Assembly: GCF_001751245.1 (NCBI RefSeq)
Contig: NZ_LJGU01000095.1
Location: 1 to 64,000, forward strand
Direction of reading: 5' to 3'
DNA: 64,000 nucleotides
DNA from: Streptomyces oceani
GTDB lineage: Bacteria > Actinomycetota > Actinomycetes > Streptomycetales > Streptomycetaceae
Shown here: one piece after another, positions 29,936-39,298 of the stretch
How positions within the stretch are numbered: position 1 is the stretch's first letter
Layout of the letters: each line of letters starts with the position of its first letter
Notes under the pieces: generated by a model
Seen by the model: only the letters and a program-made list of their open reading frames with translations
Told to the model about the DNA's origin: nothing
Database searches by the model: none
Position numbers and translations under genes: made by a program

Positions 29936-30703
29936 CTATCCCCGTGTGTAGAACGGCCGGACGCACTGCCGCAGCCACTCCACGACAGGGTCCTGCGCCG
30001 CGTCCAGGAAGACCAGTTGCACGGGCCACCGCACCGGCTCCTGGGCCAGGGCACGGGCCAGCGCGTCATGCGCCCGCTGGCGCGCGTCGGGGTCGAGCAG
30101 GTCCAGCTCCACCCCCACGAACAGCGCCGGGGCCTCTCCCTCGGTGCTCGCCAAGGCCCGACGAGCGGTTCGTACGCACCCCAACTCCGCGAACTCCCCA
30201 GCGGCGGCGCCCTGGAAGTCGACAGGCTCGTCCTGCCAGTCCGGTTCGAACAGCCGGACGCGGGCTCCGCTGGCCACGCCCGGCACCCGGGCGCCCGGGG
30301 CCGCCCGGCACAACTCCGCCACGGCGGCCGGGGGGAGAGGCACTCCCACGGTGCCCTCCGGGTTCACCGCCATGCCGATGCGCGGCGGCAGGCCTCGCGC
30401 GAACTCCACGACCGGAGCGACGGTGAACGACATGTGCCCGCCGACGACCTCCAGGAACTGCTGCTCGGAGCTGAACACCGGGACGTACGGCGCCCCTTCG
30501 AGTTCCACGGTCGGCAGGTCGAGGTGCGGGCTGTCCGGACCGCCGCCCTCCGGAAGGGGCACCCACACGTTGCTGCGCCCGAGCACCTCCAGAAGTCTGC
30601 CCCCGGCGTGCGGGGCGGCGAGCGAGGCGGCGAGGGTCTCCTCCAGCTCGTTGCCGGGCCAGCCGCCGCCATGCCCGGGTCCGTACTGCTGCGGAATGGT
30701 CAT
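29936..30703 (-). CDS. SseB-like protein (second of a pair)
   Basis: 255-residue protein with the same two-domain plan as its neighbour: NVWVPLPEGG, VFSSEQQFLEVVGG and GMAVNPEGTVGVPLPP in the N-terminal part, then ALFVGVELDLLDPDARQRAHDAL and DAAQDPVVEWLRQCVRPFY at the end. The two probably arose by an old duplication, as the final helix-strand motif (VTMWLRANSRPFF versus VEWLRQCVRPFY) is shared. The function is unknown. It starts with ATG at 30703, about 180 nt upstream of the first pair member, so the two may be co-transcribed. Confidence 0.75.
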   Translation of the reverse strand: MTIPQQYGPGHGGGWPGNELEETLAASLAAPHAGGRLLEVLGRSNVWVPLPEGGGPDSPHLDLPTVELEGAPYVPVFSSEQQFLEVVGGHMSFTVAPVVEFARGLPPRIGMAVNPEGTVGVPLPPAAVAELCRAAPGARVPGVASGARVRLFEPDWQDEPVDFQGAAAGEFAELGCVRTARRALASTEGEAPALFVGVELDLLDPDARQRAHDALARALAQEPVRWPVQLVFLDAAQDPVVEWLRQCVRPFYTRG

Positions 30704-30906
30704 GGCCGCAAGGCTATCGGTCCGACCGGGTCACGGTGCCCGGTCGGGCACGGGGTCGGAGAGCGCGCGGAAGCGGGCGGCGGCGGGGGCGACGTGCCAC
30801 CCACCCTCACCCGATCAGCCACTGACTGCGACCGAGCGGTTGCACAGGGCGGCGGCGTCTCGAAAGGTGACAGTGTCCCAAAAGCCTCATAGAAGGATCC
30901 GTCCCC

Positions 30907-31542
30907 ATGCGTCTTCCCAAGACGACCTCTCTCGCCGTCGCCGCGAGCCTCGCTCTGGGCGGTGTCGGCGCGGCCACGGCGTTCGCCGTCGACCACGAGT
31001 CCACCGTCCAGTCCGTCCAGTCCGTGCAGGCCCCGGCACCCGCGCTCCCCGGGGCCGAGAAGGTCGCCGAACAGAACCGCGTCCTGAGCAACACCAGCGG
31101 AGCGATCCGGCCGGTCAGCGAACTCATCCAGGACGTGCTCCGTACCACCGACGGCAACCTCTCACCGGAGGCGGCGCAGAAGCACGCCGGCGCCGTGGAG
31201 CGGGCGCTCACGAAGATCCGCCAACAGGCCAACCGGGCCGGCGAGCAGGACCTCCCGCAGGACGCGGAGACCGGCTCCGCCGGAGAACCGGCCGCCGAAG
31301 CAGCCGCGGCGCCGGGCGAGACGACGCTCAGGGCGGTGGAACAGCTGCGTCACCAGGTGGACGCGCTGCTGACGGCGTCCACTTCCGGTGAGCCCGCCAA
31401 GGTCAACTCCGAGTTGAGGGCCACCGTCACCGCGACGGTGAACCTCATGACCTCGGTGATGCTCGGCGACACGCTGCCGCCCGCGGACATGCGCGGGCTG
31501 CCAGACCTTCCCCATCAGCCCGGGGACGGTCCGAAGGGCTGA
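30907..31542 (+). CDS. secreted hypothetical protein
   Basis: 211-residue protein with a clear Sec signal peptide (MRLPKTTSLAVAASLALGG ... ATAFA, cleavage near residue 27). A short VQSVQSVQ repeat follows, then a mostly helical mature part (VSELIQDVLRTTDGNL; RAVEQLRHQVDALL). There are no cysteines and no catalytic motif I recognise. Similar helical secreted proteins of unknown role are common in Streptomyces. AGAAGGA 8 nt before ATG supports the start. A strong terminator follows 21 nt after the stop. Confidence 0.75.
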   Translation: MRLPKTTSLAVAASLALGGVGAATAFAVDHESTVQSVQSVQAPAPALPGAEKVAEQNRVLSNTSGAIRPVSELIQDVLRTTDGNLSPEAAQKHAGAVERALTKIRQQANRAGEQDLPQDAETGSAGEPAAEAAAAPGETTLRAVEQLRHQVDALLTASTSGEPAKVNSELRATVTATVNLMTSVMLGDTLPPADMRGLPDLPHQPGDGPKG

Positions 31543-31563
31543 CCCCGGGCTGACCTTTCCTTC

Positions 31564-31592
31564 GGGGAGTCGGCCACGGAGGCCGACTCCCC
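31564..31592. terminator. strong bidirectional terminator
   Basis: Perfect 12-base-pair stem (GGGGAGTCGGCC, 5-base loop, GGCCGACTCCCC) between the convergent secreted-protein gene and the ATPase gene. Confidence 0.85.
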
Positions 31593-31636
31593 CACTTCCG
31601 CGGGCGGTTGTCCGACCGGCCGGACCGCCGTACGCG

Positions 31637-32296
31637 TTATCCGCGCTCCTCGAACACCAGCCGCCGCACCGCCTCGGCGGCTCGCCGGTCCAGCAGCACC
31701 ACGGACGCGCACCCCGCGGGCAGACGTCCCGTCTCCGCCTCCCGCACCAGTCGGCGTACGGCACGGCGGTGCCGGGCGAAGGCGTACCGCGAGACACGTC
31801 TCCCCCGGACGGCCTGCCCCTCCCGGGCACGGTCCGGTGGTACGTCCAGCAGCACCAGGTGCAGCCCCCGCCCGCGCCGTCGGGCGTCGGCGGCCAGCCA
31901 GCGGCGGACCCAGCCCTGCGTCCCGCAGTCGTGCACGACCACGCTCAGCGGCGAGGCGAGCGCGGCGGCGAGCGCGGCGTAGTGTGCGACGCGGACCAGG
32001 GGCCGGTAGAGGGCGTACGGCAACCACCGCGGCAACCGTCCCGCCCAGTGCTCCCGCATGTCCTGCGAGTCGACGCGGCGTACCGTCGCCGGCGCATCCG
32101 CACCACGACGGATCAGGGTGGACTTGCCGCTGCCGGGCAGACCGGAGACCACCACCCGGTCTCCCGTCGGGAAACGCAGCGAACGCGTCAGCGCCGTGCC
32201 CCGCAGATCCCGTACGGCGAGTGGCAGCGCCACGCAGCTGGGTAGTCCTCGCAGGCTGGCGGGCGAGGACGGGTGAACAGTGCGCGGGCTTTCCAC
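31637..32296 (-). CDS. small P-loop ATPase/kinase
   Basis: 219-residue protein with a Walker A motif, VVSGLPGSGKSTLIRR (about residue 47), and a likely Walker B or lid region (PLSVVVHDCGTQGWVRRWL). The C-terminus is very arginine-rich. The fold resembles small AAA_33/nucleotide-kinase proteins; the substrate cannot be named. GTG at 32296 has GGGAGG 5 nt upstream. The long open frame upstream is antisense to the gcv leader and is not coding. It is divergent from the glycine riboswitch and gcvT. Confidence 0.8.
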   Translation of the reverse strand: MESPRTVHPSSPASLRGLPSCVALPLAVRDLRGTALTRSLRFPTGDRVVVSGLPGSGKSTLIRRGADAPATVRRVDSQDMREHWAGRLPRWLPYALYRPLVRVAHYAALAAALASPLSVVVHDCGTQGWVRRWLAADARRRGRGLHLVLLDVPPDRAREGQAVRGRRVSRYAFARHRRAVRRLVREAETGRLPAGCASVVLLDRRAAEAVRRLVFEERG

Positions 32297-32487
32297 CGAA
32301 CCTCCCTGTGTAACGCCCCGGAAGCGGGGCGGCTTTCGCATGAGAGTGTCAAGAAAAGGTAATGCCGGACAAGGCGATTGCCAGCCGATAAAGCCCCGTT
32401 GACGGCCGGGTGCGTGGACGCGACCTGCACAGCACCGGGTGCGCCGTGCCATGATGGGGGCGCCAACTACATACTGGCCGCTTGAAT

Positions 32488-32695
32488 CCGCGCGGGAGAG
32501 TCCCCGGGTGCACGCCGCCGGGGCGCCGAAGGAGCAAGATCCTCCCTTGAATCTCTCAGGCCCCGATACCGTGCGGACGAGGCAGATCTGAAAAGCGGGC
32601 CGCGAGCGCGGCCCCACCGAAGGTGCAAGCCACCCGTCCGGGTATCCGGGCTTGTGGCGAACCTCTCAGGTTCCGATGACAGATGGGGAGGACAT
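32488..32695 (+). ncRNA. tandem glycine riboswitch
   Basis: Two glycine aptamers in series before gcvT. Aptamer 1 (about 32491-32590) has the conserved GGAGAG, GCCGAAGGAGCAA and ATCTCTCAGG. Aptamer 2 (about 32593-32692) has ACCGAAGGTGCAAG, ACCTCTCAGG and the closing GATGACAGATGGGGAGG. The known gcvT riboswitch binds glycine and turns on the cleavage system. The region 32297-32487 before it probably holds the promoter; I could not fix its boxes. Confidence 0.95.
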
Positions 32696-32722
32696 CCGTG
32701 TCACCAGTCCCGGGAGCCTGAC

Positions 32723-33874
32723 ATGACGAGCACGTCCAGCCACCAGCCACGCACCACCGCGCTCGACGCGACACATCGCGCGCTGGGTGCCACGCTCACC
32801 GACTTCGCGGGCTGGGACATGCCGCTGCGCTACGGCAGCGAGCGCGAGGAGCACCAGGCCGTACGCGACCGCGCCGGCCTCTTCGACCTCTCCCACATGG
32901 GCGAGATCTCGGTCACCGGACGGCAGGCCGGCGCACTGCTGGACTACGCGCTCGTCGGCAACCTCTCCACGCTCAAGCCGGGTCGCGCCCGCTACACCAT
33001 GATCTGTGACGAGCGGGGCGGCATCCTGGACGACCTGATCGTCTACCGACTGGGCTCCGAGGGCTATCCGGACTATCTGGTCGTGGCCAACGCCGCCAAC
33101 GCCCAGGTGGTACTGGACGCCCTCACAGAGCGGCAGAGCGGCTTCGACGCGGCCGTACGGGACGACCGGGAGACGTACGCCCTGCTCGCCGTGCAGGGGC
33201 CGGAGGCGGCCGGCATCCTCAAGTCGCTGACGGACGCGGAGTTGGACGGGCTGCGCTACTACGCAGGTCTACCCGGCACGGTGGCCGGCGTACGGACACT
33301 CATCGCCCGCACGGGCTACACCGGCGAGGACGGCTTCGAGCTCTTCGTCGCCCCCGAGGACGCGCCCGCCGTATGGCAGGCGGTGACCGCCGCGGGCGAG
33401 TCCGTCGGCCTCGTGCCCTGCGGACTGAGCTGCCGGGACACGTTGCGGCTGGAAGCCGGGATGCCGTTGTACGGGCATGAGCTGAGCACCGCGACCACCC
33501 CGTTCGACGCCGGATTGGGGCGCCTCGTCAAGTTCGAGAAGACGACGAACGACGGCCGGTTCGTCGGCCGGGACGCGCTGGAGGCCGCCGCCGCGCGGGC
33601 GGAGGCGACGCCCGGACGCACGCTGGTCGGGCTGATCGCCACCGGTCGCCGGGTGCCGCGTGCCGGCTATCCCGTGGTCGCCGCCGCCGACGGCACGGTG
33701 ATCGGGGAGGTCACCTCCGGCGCCCCGACACCCACCCTCGGCAAGCCCGTCGCCATGGCCTACGTGGACGCCGCGTACGCCGCACCCGGCACCGAGGGCG
33801 TGGCGGTGGACATCCGTGGCAACCACGAGCCGTACGAGGTCGTCGCGCTGCCGTTCTACAAGCGCCAGAGGTAG
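32723..33874 (+). CDS. gcvT: aminomethyltransferase, glycine cleavage T-protein
   Basis: 383-residue T-protein, which releases ammonia from the aminomethyl group on lipoyl GcvH and loads the one-carbon unit on tetrahydrofolate. It has the family start [12 protein letters not shown], the [12 protein letters not shown] motif, folate-site [22 protein letters not shown] residues and a late [19 protein letters not shown] segment. ATG at 32723 has GGGAG 6 nt upstream. The leader is a tandem glycine riboswitch, so expression should rise with glycine. gcvH follows 74 nt later. Confidence 0.96.
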   Translation: MTSTSSHQPRTTALDATHRALGATLTDFAGWDMPLRYGSEREEHQAVRDRAGLFDLSHMGEISVTGRQAGALLDYALVGNLSTLKPGRARYTMICDERGGILDDLIVYRLGSEGYPDYLVVANAANAQVVLDALTERQSGFDAAVRDDRETYALLAVQGPEAAGILKSLTDAELDGLRYYAGLPGTVAGVRTLIARTGYTGEDGFELFVAPEDAPAVWQAVTAAGESVGLVPCGLSCRDTLRLEAGMPLYGHELSTATTPFDAGLGRLVKFEKTTNDGRFVGRDALEAAAARAEATPGRTLVGLIATGRRVPRAGYPVVAAADGTVIGEVTSGAPTPTLGKPVAMAYVDAAYAAPGTEGVAVDIRGNHEPYEVVALPFYKRQR

Positions 33875-33948
33875 TCCCGGCCCCAAACCGACGCACCGAC
33901 CGCACTCCCGCCCGTTCACACCCGGCACCCATCCAGGAGAATCGCACC

Positions 33949-34329
33949 ATGAGCAACCCGGAAAACCTGCGTTACAGCAAGGAGCACGAGTGGCTGTCAG
34001 CCGCCGAGGACGGCGTCTCGACGGTCGGCATCACGGCGCACGCCGCCGACGCGCTCGGCGATGTCGTCTTCGTGCAGCTCCCCGAGGTGGGAGACCAGGT
34101 CACCGCCGACGACACCTGTGGCGAGCTGGAGTCCACGAAGTCGGTCAGTGACCTCTACTCGCCCGTGACGGGTGAGATCACCGAGATCAACGAGGACGTG
34201 GTGAACGACCCGTCGCTGGTGAACTCCGCTCCCTTCGAGGGCGGCTGGCTGTTCAGGGTACGCCTGGAAGGCGAGCCGGCCGGCTTGCTGACCGCCGACG
34301 AGTACGCCGCCTTCGCCTCGGGTAGCTAG
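33949..34329 (+). CDS. gcvH: glycine cleavage H-protein
   Basis: 126-residue lipoyl carrier of the glycine cleavage system. The lipoylated lysine lies in [15 protein letters not shown] (about residue 64). The start [20 protein letters not shown] and the C-terminal GGWLFRVRL are standard. It shuttles the aminomethyl group between the P-, T- and L-proteins. gcvP is not in this window. ATG at 33949 follows a CAGGAGAA site. Confidence 0.97.
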   Translation: MSNPENLRYSKEHEWLSAAEDGVSTVGITAHAADALGDVVFVQLPEVGDQVTADDTCGELESTKSVSDLYSPVTGEITEINEDVVNDPSLVNSAPFEGGWLFRVRLEGEPAGLLTADEYAAFASGS

Positions 34330-34445
34330 GCCCGTGGCCAGCGTGTTCCGTTCGCCAGCGCAGCCGAACGGGCGCCCGACCGCGTAATCCAGTCCGCGCC
34401 GCGGAACCACCCTCGGCGGAATCCCTCCTCACAGGAAGATGTGCC

Positions 34446-35720
34446 ATGACACTTCTCAACAGCTCCCTGCACGAGGTTGACCCGGACGTCGCCGCCGCCG
34501 TCGACGCCGAACTCCACCGTCAGCAGTCCACCCTCGAGATGATCGCCTCGGAGAACTTCGCGCCGGTCGCCGCGCTCGAGGCCCAGGGCTCGGTGCTGAC
34601 CAACAAGTACGCCGAGGGATACCCGGGCCGTCGCTACTACGGCGGCTGCGAGCACGTCGACGTCGTCGAGCGCATCGCGCGGGACCGGATCAAGGCGCTG
34701 TTCGGCGCCGAGGCGGCCAACGTACAGCCGCACTCCGGTGCCTCCGCCAACGCCGCCGCGATGTTCGCGCTGCTCAGCCCGGGTGACACGATCATGGGTC
34801 TGGATCTCGCGCACGGCGGGCACCTCACCCACGGCATGAAACTCAACTTCTCCGGCAAGCTGTACAACGTCGTCGCCTACCGCGTCGACGAGCAGACCAG
34901 CCTCGTCGACATGGACGAGGTCGCGCGGCTGGCCAGGGAACACCGCCCGCGGATGATCATCGCCGGTTGGTCGGCGTACCCGCGGCAGTTGGACTTCGCC
35001 GCCTTCCGGCAGGTCGCGGACGAGGTGGGCGCGCTGCTCATGGTCGACATGGCGCACTTCGCCGGCCTGGTGGCGGCGGGACTCCACCCCAACCCGGTGC
35101 CGTACGCGGACGTGGTCACCACCACCACGCACAAGACCCTCGGCGGCCCGCGAGGCGGGGTCATCCTGTCCACCAAGGAGCACGCCAAGAAGATCAACTC
35201 CGCGGTCTTCCCGGGCCAGCAGGGCGGGCCCCTGGAGCATGTGATCGCGGCCAAGGCCGTGTCGTTCAAGATCGCGGCGAGTGACGAGTTCCAGGAGCGT
35301 CAGCGGCGTACGAAGGAGGGCGCGCGGCTCCTCGCCGAGCGGCTCACCCAGCCGGACGCGGTGGACGCCGGCGTCTCGGTGCTCTCCGGCGGTACGGACG
35401 TACACCTCGTCCTGGTTGACCTGCGGCACAGTCAACTCGACGGGCAGCAGGCCGAGGACCGGCTGCACGAGGTCGGTATCACGGTCAACCGGAACGCCGT
35501 GCCGAACGACCCACGACCGCCGATGGTCACTTCCGGGCTGCGGATCGGCACCCCGGCGCTGGCCACCCGGGGTTTCACCGCCGAGGACTTCACGGAGGTC
35601 GCCGACATCATCGCGGAGGCCCTGAAGCCGGACTTCGACGAGACCGTCTCGAAGGGCCTGGCCGCCCGGGTCGCGGCGCTGGTCGCGAAGCACCCGCTGT
35701 ACCCGGACCTCTCAAAGTAA
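34446..35720 (+). CDS. glyA: serine hydroxymethyltransferase
   Basis: 424-residue PLP enzyme that interconverts serine and glycine with tetrahydrofolate. The PLP lysine is in [14 protein letters not shown] (about residue 229). The [19 protein letters not shown] loop ([14 protein letters not shown]) and [12 protein letters not shown] are intact. ATG at 34446 follows AGGAAG. It sits between gcvH and sdaA, so the cluster links glycine breakdown, serine synthesis and serine deamination to one leader. A hairpin lies just after the stop. Confidence 0.97.
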   Translation: MTLLNSSLHEVDPDVAAAVDAELHRQQSTLEMIASENFAPVAALEAQGSVLTNKYAEGYPGRRYYGGCEHVDVVERIARDRIKALFGAEAANVQPHSGASANAAAMFALLSPGDTIMGLDLAHGGHLTHGMKLNFSGKLYNVVAYRVDEQTSLVDMDEVARLAREHRPRMIIAGWSAYPRQLDFAAFRQVADEVGALLMVDMAHFAGLVAAGLHPNPVPYADVVTTTTHKTLGGPRGGVILSTKEHAKKINSAVFPGQQGGPLEHVIAAKAVSFKIAASDEFQERQRRTKEGARLLAERLTQPDAVDAGVSVLSGGTDVHLVLVDLRHSQLDGQQAEDRLHEVGITVNRNAVPNDPRPPMVTSGLRIGTPALATRGFTAEDFTEVADIIAEALKPDFDETVSKGLAARVAALVAKHPLYPDLSK

Positions 35721-35728
35721 CGTCCACC

Positions 35729-35752
35729 GGGGCGCCCCACCCGGGGCGCCCC
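35729..35752. terminator. hairpin between glyA and sdaA
   Basis: Two copies of the self-complementary GGGGCGCCCC separated by 4 bases form a 10-base-pair stem 9 nt after glyA, followed by a run of C. It could partially terminate or stabilise the upstream mRNA. Confidence 0.6.
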
Positions 35753-35776
35753 TCCCCCCCTGCCCAGGGAGCCAGC

Positions 35777-37159
35777 ATGGCCCTCTCCGTCTTCGACCTC
35801 TTCACCATCGGGATCGGCCCCTCCAGTTCGCACACGGTGGGGCCCATGCGAGCTGCCCGCATGTTCGCGCGGCGCCTCAAGAACGAGGGCGTGCTCGCCC
35901 ACACCACCGCCGTACGGGCCGAGTTGTACGGCTCGCTCGGCGCCACCGGACACGGCCATGGCACCCCGAAGGCCGTACTCCTCGGACTGGAGGGGCACGG
36001 CCCGGCGACCGTGGACATCGTGGAGGCGGACACGTGGGTCCAGCGCATCCGGGAGACCAAGCGGCTGCGGCTGCTGGCCGCCGATATAGGGGACAGCCAG
36101 GAGATCGACTTCGACGCCTCCCGGGAGCTGGTCCTACACCGGCGCCGTTCGCTGCCGTACCACGCGAACGGCATGACGCTCTTCGCCTACGACGCCGCCG
36201 GCAGCCCGCTGCTGGAGAAGACCTACTACTCCGTGGGCGGCGGTTTCGTCGTCGACGAGGACGCGGTGGGCGAGGATCGCATCAAGCTGGACGACACCTC
36301 ACTGCCCCATCCGTTCCGTACCGGTGACGAACTCCTGCGCCTCACCCGGGAGACAGGGCTGTCCATCTCCGGACTGATGCTGGAGAACGAGAAGTCCTGG
36401 CGTACCGAGGAACAGATCCGCACGGAACTGCTGGAGATCTGGCGGGTGATGCGGGAATGCGTCGCCCGTGGCCTCACCCAGGAGGGCAACCTGCCCGGCG
36501 GCCTCAAGGTGCGGCGCCGAGCCGCCGCTTCGGCACGGCAGTTGCGGGCCGAGCGGGACTTCGAGGCGCACGCCATGGAGTGGATCACGCTGTACGCCAT
36601 GGCCGTGAACGAGGAGAACGCCGCCGGCGGCCGCGTGGTGACCGCACCGACGAACGGGGCGGCGGGCATCATCCCGGCCGTGCTGCACTACTACGTCAAC
36701 TTCGTGCCGGGCGCCGACGAGGACGGCGTCGTACGCTTCCTGCTCGCCGCCGGGGCGATCGGCATGCTCTTCAAGGAGAACGCCTCCATCTCCGGCGCCG
36801 AGGTCGGCTGCCAGGGCGAGGTGGGGTCCGCCTGCTCGATGGCGGCGGGCGGGCTGACCGAGGTGCTGGGCGGTTCGCCGGAGAAGGTGGAGAACGCCGC
36901 GGAGATCGGCATCGAGCACAATCTCGGACTGACCTGTGACCCCATCGGCGGCCTGGTACAGATCCCGTGCATCGAGCGGAACGGCATGGCCTCCGTCAAG
37001 GCGGTCACCGCGGCACGTATGTCGCTGCGCGGCGACGGCCGGCACCATGTCTCGCTGGACAAGGCCATCAAGACGATGAAGGACACCGGCGCGGACATGA
37101 AGGTGAAGTACAAGGAGACCGCCCGCGGCGGCCTCGCGGTCAACGTCATCGAGTGCTGA
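35777..37159 (+). CDS. sdaA: L-serine dehydratase (iron-sulfur type)
   Basis: 460-residue single-chain L-serine ammonia-lyase that turns serine into pyruvate and ammonia with a [4Fe-4S] cluster. The beta domain begins [20 protein letters not shown]. The alpha domain has the cluster cysteines in [16 protein letters not shown] and [18 protein letters not shown] at 35777 has GGAG about 6 nt upstream. As the last gene of the riboswitch-led cluster it can drain excess serine made from glycine. A 19-bp-stem hairpin lies 31 nt after the stop. Confidence 0.95.
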   Translation: MALSVFDLFTIGIGPSSSHTVGPMRAARMFARRLKNEGVLAHTTAVRAELYGSLGATGHGHGTPKAVLLGLEGHGPATVDIVEADTWVQRIRETKRLRLLAADIGDSQEIDFDASRELVLHRRRSLPYHANGMTLFAYDAAGSPLLEKTYYSVGGGFVVDEDAVGEDRIKLDDTSLPHPFRTGDELLRLTRETGLSISGLMLENEKSWRTEEQIRTELLEIWRVMRECVARGLTQEGNLPGGLKVRRRAAASARQLRAERDFEAHAMEWITLYAMAVNEENAAGGRVVTAPTNGAAGIIPAVLHYYVNFVPGADEDGVVRFLLAAGAIGMLFKENASISGAEVGCQGEVGSACSMAAGGLTEVLGGSPEKVENAAEIGIEHNLGLTCDPIGGLVQIPCIERNGMASVKAVTAARMSLRGDGRHHVSLDKAIKTMKDTGADMKVKYKETARGGLAVNVIEC

Positions 37160-37189
37160 GCGCAGAACCTCTGACCAGGTGATTCACGT

Positions 37190-37264
37190 CTTTCAGCTCT
37201 GTCACAGGCTTCCCCGTCTGCACGGCGGAATGTCCCCGGGAAGTCCCTGTGACAGAGCTGAAAG
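37190..37264. repeat. long inverted repeat downstream of sdaA
   Basis: Perfect 19-base arms, CTTTCAGCTCTGTCACAGG (37190-37208) and its complement (37246-37264), around 37 bases that can extend the stem with a CTTCCC/GGGAAG pairing across a 2-base bulge. Its place 31 nt after sdaA fits a terminator. The arm length also resembles the ends of a tiny mobile element. Confidence 0.8.
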
Positions 37265-37703
37265 TCCCTGAAAAGTCCCTGGGATGTCCCCGCCGAACTG
37301 ACCTCTGAGCCGCCAGTAAGGTACCGCCCGGCCTCCGTTCCCTCTCGGTACCGGTCGTCCGCCGAACCCTGCACCGGGTTCCTGCCCGTTTCCTCTCAGC
37401 CAGACCAACCTACGCATTACGAGGACGCTAGCGTTCATGCCCCACCATGTTGAGCGATGCTCCATGGTGCCGTTTTCGCAGATCAGAACACATACCGCGG
37501 TCCCGCTTTCATACTCCGTGTTGCACCGTCCAAAGGCGTCCGCGCTCCCCTTGCGCTCCCCTATGAGCAGAGAATCGCCCGTGTAGCCCAGACTGCGCCC
37601 CACGCGGGAGTCAGTTGCCAGCCTTGTCAGAGATGCACAAACAGTCGTTCCGGTCAGCCCTCTTGAACAGTTACTCCCCGGGACTCTCCCGCCTCATTCG
37701 TCT
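37265..37703. other. noncoding stretch before the CRISPR-like repeats
   Basis: About 440 bases where I see no supported gene; open frames on both strands lack coding character. It has direct repeats of AAGTCCCTG just after the inverted repeat, and a small hairpin at about 37443-37470 (CACCAT against ATGGTG with an inner GAGC/GCTC pair). GC is lower than in the flanks. Confidence 0.6.
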
Positions 37704-37794
37704 TGGGTCCATCCCCGCATGCGCGGGGAGCAGCCACCCTTCGACAACCGGCCGAGCCTGACGGTGGGTCCATCCCCGCATGCGCGGGGAGCAG
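37704..37794. CRISPR. two-repeat CRISPR-like array, type I-E-like repeat
   Basis: A 30-base repeat (TGGGTCCATCCCCGCATGCG, then CGGGGAGCAG) occurs identically at 37704-37733 and 37765-37794 with a 31-base spacer, a 61-base period. The internal CCCCGCATGCGCGGGG palindrome and this period match actinobacterial type I-E arrays. No cas gene lies in the window, and no third repeat is found at the expected position. It may be the end of, or a remnant of, a larger array. Confidence 0.8.
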
Positions 37795-37879
37795 GCTGAC
37801 CGCCCGATCAACAGCGCTGAGCGCCCTCTTTCACCGAGCCGGGCGCACTCCGTCCCCTTTCTTGCCCGTAGGAGAGACC

Positions 37880-38659
37880 GTGAACAAGACCTCGGCGATA
37901 TCGCTGGCCGCGGTAACCGTTATCGCTCCTCTGATGACGTTGGCGCCGATCGCGTCGGCCGACGGTATGCCAACTGAAGGCGGTGAAGACGCGCAGCTGA
38001 ACGCGAACCTGGAACCGGTGCCGTTCAGCAAGATGACTGGTACGGGTACCGCGCACGTGTCACTCAAGGGGAACACCGCCAGCGTCAAGGTGAAGGCCAA
38101 CGGTCTGCTGAAGGACGCACCACACGCGCAGCACTTCCACATCGCGGCCAAGGGCGTGTGCCCGCCGGCTTCGGCGGCGAAGAAGCGTAACGACATCAAG
38201 AGCATCAACACCACGGACGGCCAGCCGTTCTACGGCGACATCGGTACCTCGCTCACCACCTCCGGCGACACCAGCCCTGACTCCGCGCTGGCCGTGGACC
38301 GCTTCCCCACAGGGCCCGACTTCACCTACGAGCGCAGCATCGAGGTGAGTGACGCCGCCGCGAAGAGCCTGCGTGAGGGAACCGGCGTCGTCGTCGTGCA
38401 CGGTGTCGACGTCAACGGCAACGGAGAGTACGACAACGTCCTGGGCCCCAGTGATCTCGACCCCAACCTGCCCTCGGAGGCGACCAACCCGGCCCTGTGC
38501 GGTTCGCTGAAGATGGGCGCCAAGGGAGCCGTCGCCGGTGGTGAGGGCAGCACCCAGAGCAACAACCCGTCCACGACGACGCTCGCGGGAGCCGGAGGAC
38601 TTCTGTCCGTCGCCGCCGTCGCGATGTACCTGCGTCGGCGCACCAGCCGTCAGAGCTGA
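37880..38659 (+). CDS. CHRD-like secreted surface protein with C-terminal anchor
   Basis: 259-residue exported protein. The Sec signal (SLAAVTVIAPLMTLAPIASA) is followed by a CHRD-like beta-rich domain (LEPVPFSKMTGTGTAHVSLK, KVKANGLLKDAPHAQHFHI). The C-terminal end has a membrane segment and an RRR tail (TLAGAGG, then LLSVAAVAMYLRRR), like a cell-wall sorting signal without a canonical LPXTG. A sortase gene follows at once, so this is the likely substrate. GTG at 37880 has AGGAG 5 nt upstream. Upstream open frame residues (SPHARG, PACAGS) are just translated CRISPR repeats. The role on the surface is unknown. Confidence 0.8.
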   Translation: MNKTSAISLAAVTVIAPLMTLAPIASADGMPTEGGEDAQLNANLEPVPFSKMTGTGTAHVSLKGNTASVKVKANGLLKDAPHAQHFHIAAKGVCPPASAAKKRNDIKSINTTDGQPFYGDIGTSLTTSGDTSPDSALAVDRFPTGPDFTYERSIEVSDAAAKSLREGTGVVVVHGVDVNGNGEYDNVLGPSDLDPNLPSEATNPALCGSLKMGAKGAVAGGEGSTQSNNPSTTTLAGAGGLLSVAAVAMYLRRRTSRQS

Positions 38660-38705
38660 AGGCCCCCGCACATGCCGCGTTTCTGGCGCCACCACAGGGA
38701 CAGCG

Positions 38706-39263
38706 ATGTTGGCACTGGCCCTCGCCCCCGGCCAAGAGCCACCACCCGCTCCCCCCGACTCAGCCCGAAGTCCAGCGAGTCATCCCCAGCAGTCACTCCA
38801 ACCGCAGTCCTCGGCTCTGCCGAAGTCGAGACCCGTCAGCATCAGTGTTCCGAAGATCCACCTAAAGACCAGGGTAGAGACCGTCGCCACCGCCCCCAAC
38901 GGTTCCGTCGACATGCCCGACGACCCCGATCACGCCGCCTGGTACCACGGCTCGCCCACTCCGGGCGCTACGGGCAACGCCGTCGTGGTCGGGCACGTCG
39001 ATTCGAGGAGCGGGCCCGCCGCGTTCTACGGACTGGGTGCCCTCCGCCCCGGTGACTCCCTGAGCGTCGACCGCCGAGACGGGCGCACCGCCCACTTCAC
39101 CGTCGAGCGCATAAAGGTGTGGCCCGCGGACCGCTTCCCCTCCGAAAAGGTCTACGGCCCCACCAGCGCACCCCGGCTCACCCTGATCACCTGTGCCGAC
39201 TGGGACCCCGAAGCACAGACCTACCGCTCCAACCTCGTCATCACCGCACACCCAGGAAGCTGA
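38706..39263 (+). CDS. class F sortase
   Basis: 185-residue sortase with the actinobacterial class F layout. A short N-terminal hydrophobic stretch (MLALALAP) is followed by a Pro/Ser-rich linker and the catalytic domain. The histidine is in NAVVVGHVDS, the cysteine in LTLITCADWD, and an arginine follows in TYRSNLVI. It joins surface proteins to peptidoglycan or processes them. ATG at 38706 is the only credible in-frame start, but it leaves a short membrane anchor. An ATG at 38672 in another frame (MPRFWRHH) hints at a frame disruption near the start. It directly follows the CHRD-like gene. Confidence 0.82.
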   Translation: MLALALAPGQEPPPAPPDSARSPASHPQQSLQPQSSALPKSRPVSISVPKIHLKTRVETVATAPNGSVDMPDDPDHAAWYHGSPTPGATGNAVVVGHVDSRSGPAAFYGLGALRPGDSLSVDRRDGRTAHFTVERIKVWPADRFPSEKVYGPTSAPRLTLITCADWDPEAQTYRSNLVITAHPGS

Positions 39264-39298
39264 CCCACTCACAGCGACCTGGGCGCCCGGGCACCCTG

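Noticed and set aside
37202..37603. 133-residue leftward open frame
   Set aside because: It spans the inverted repeat and noncoding repeats, lacks a ribosome site and has no recognisable motif.
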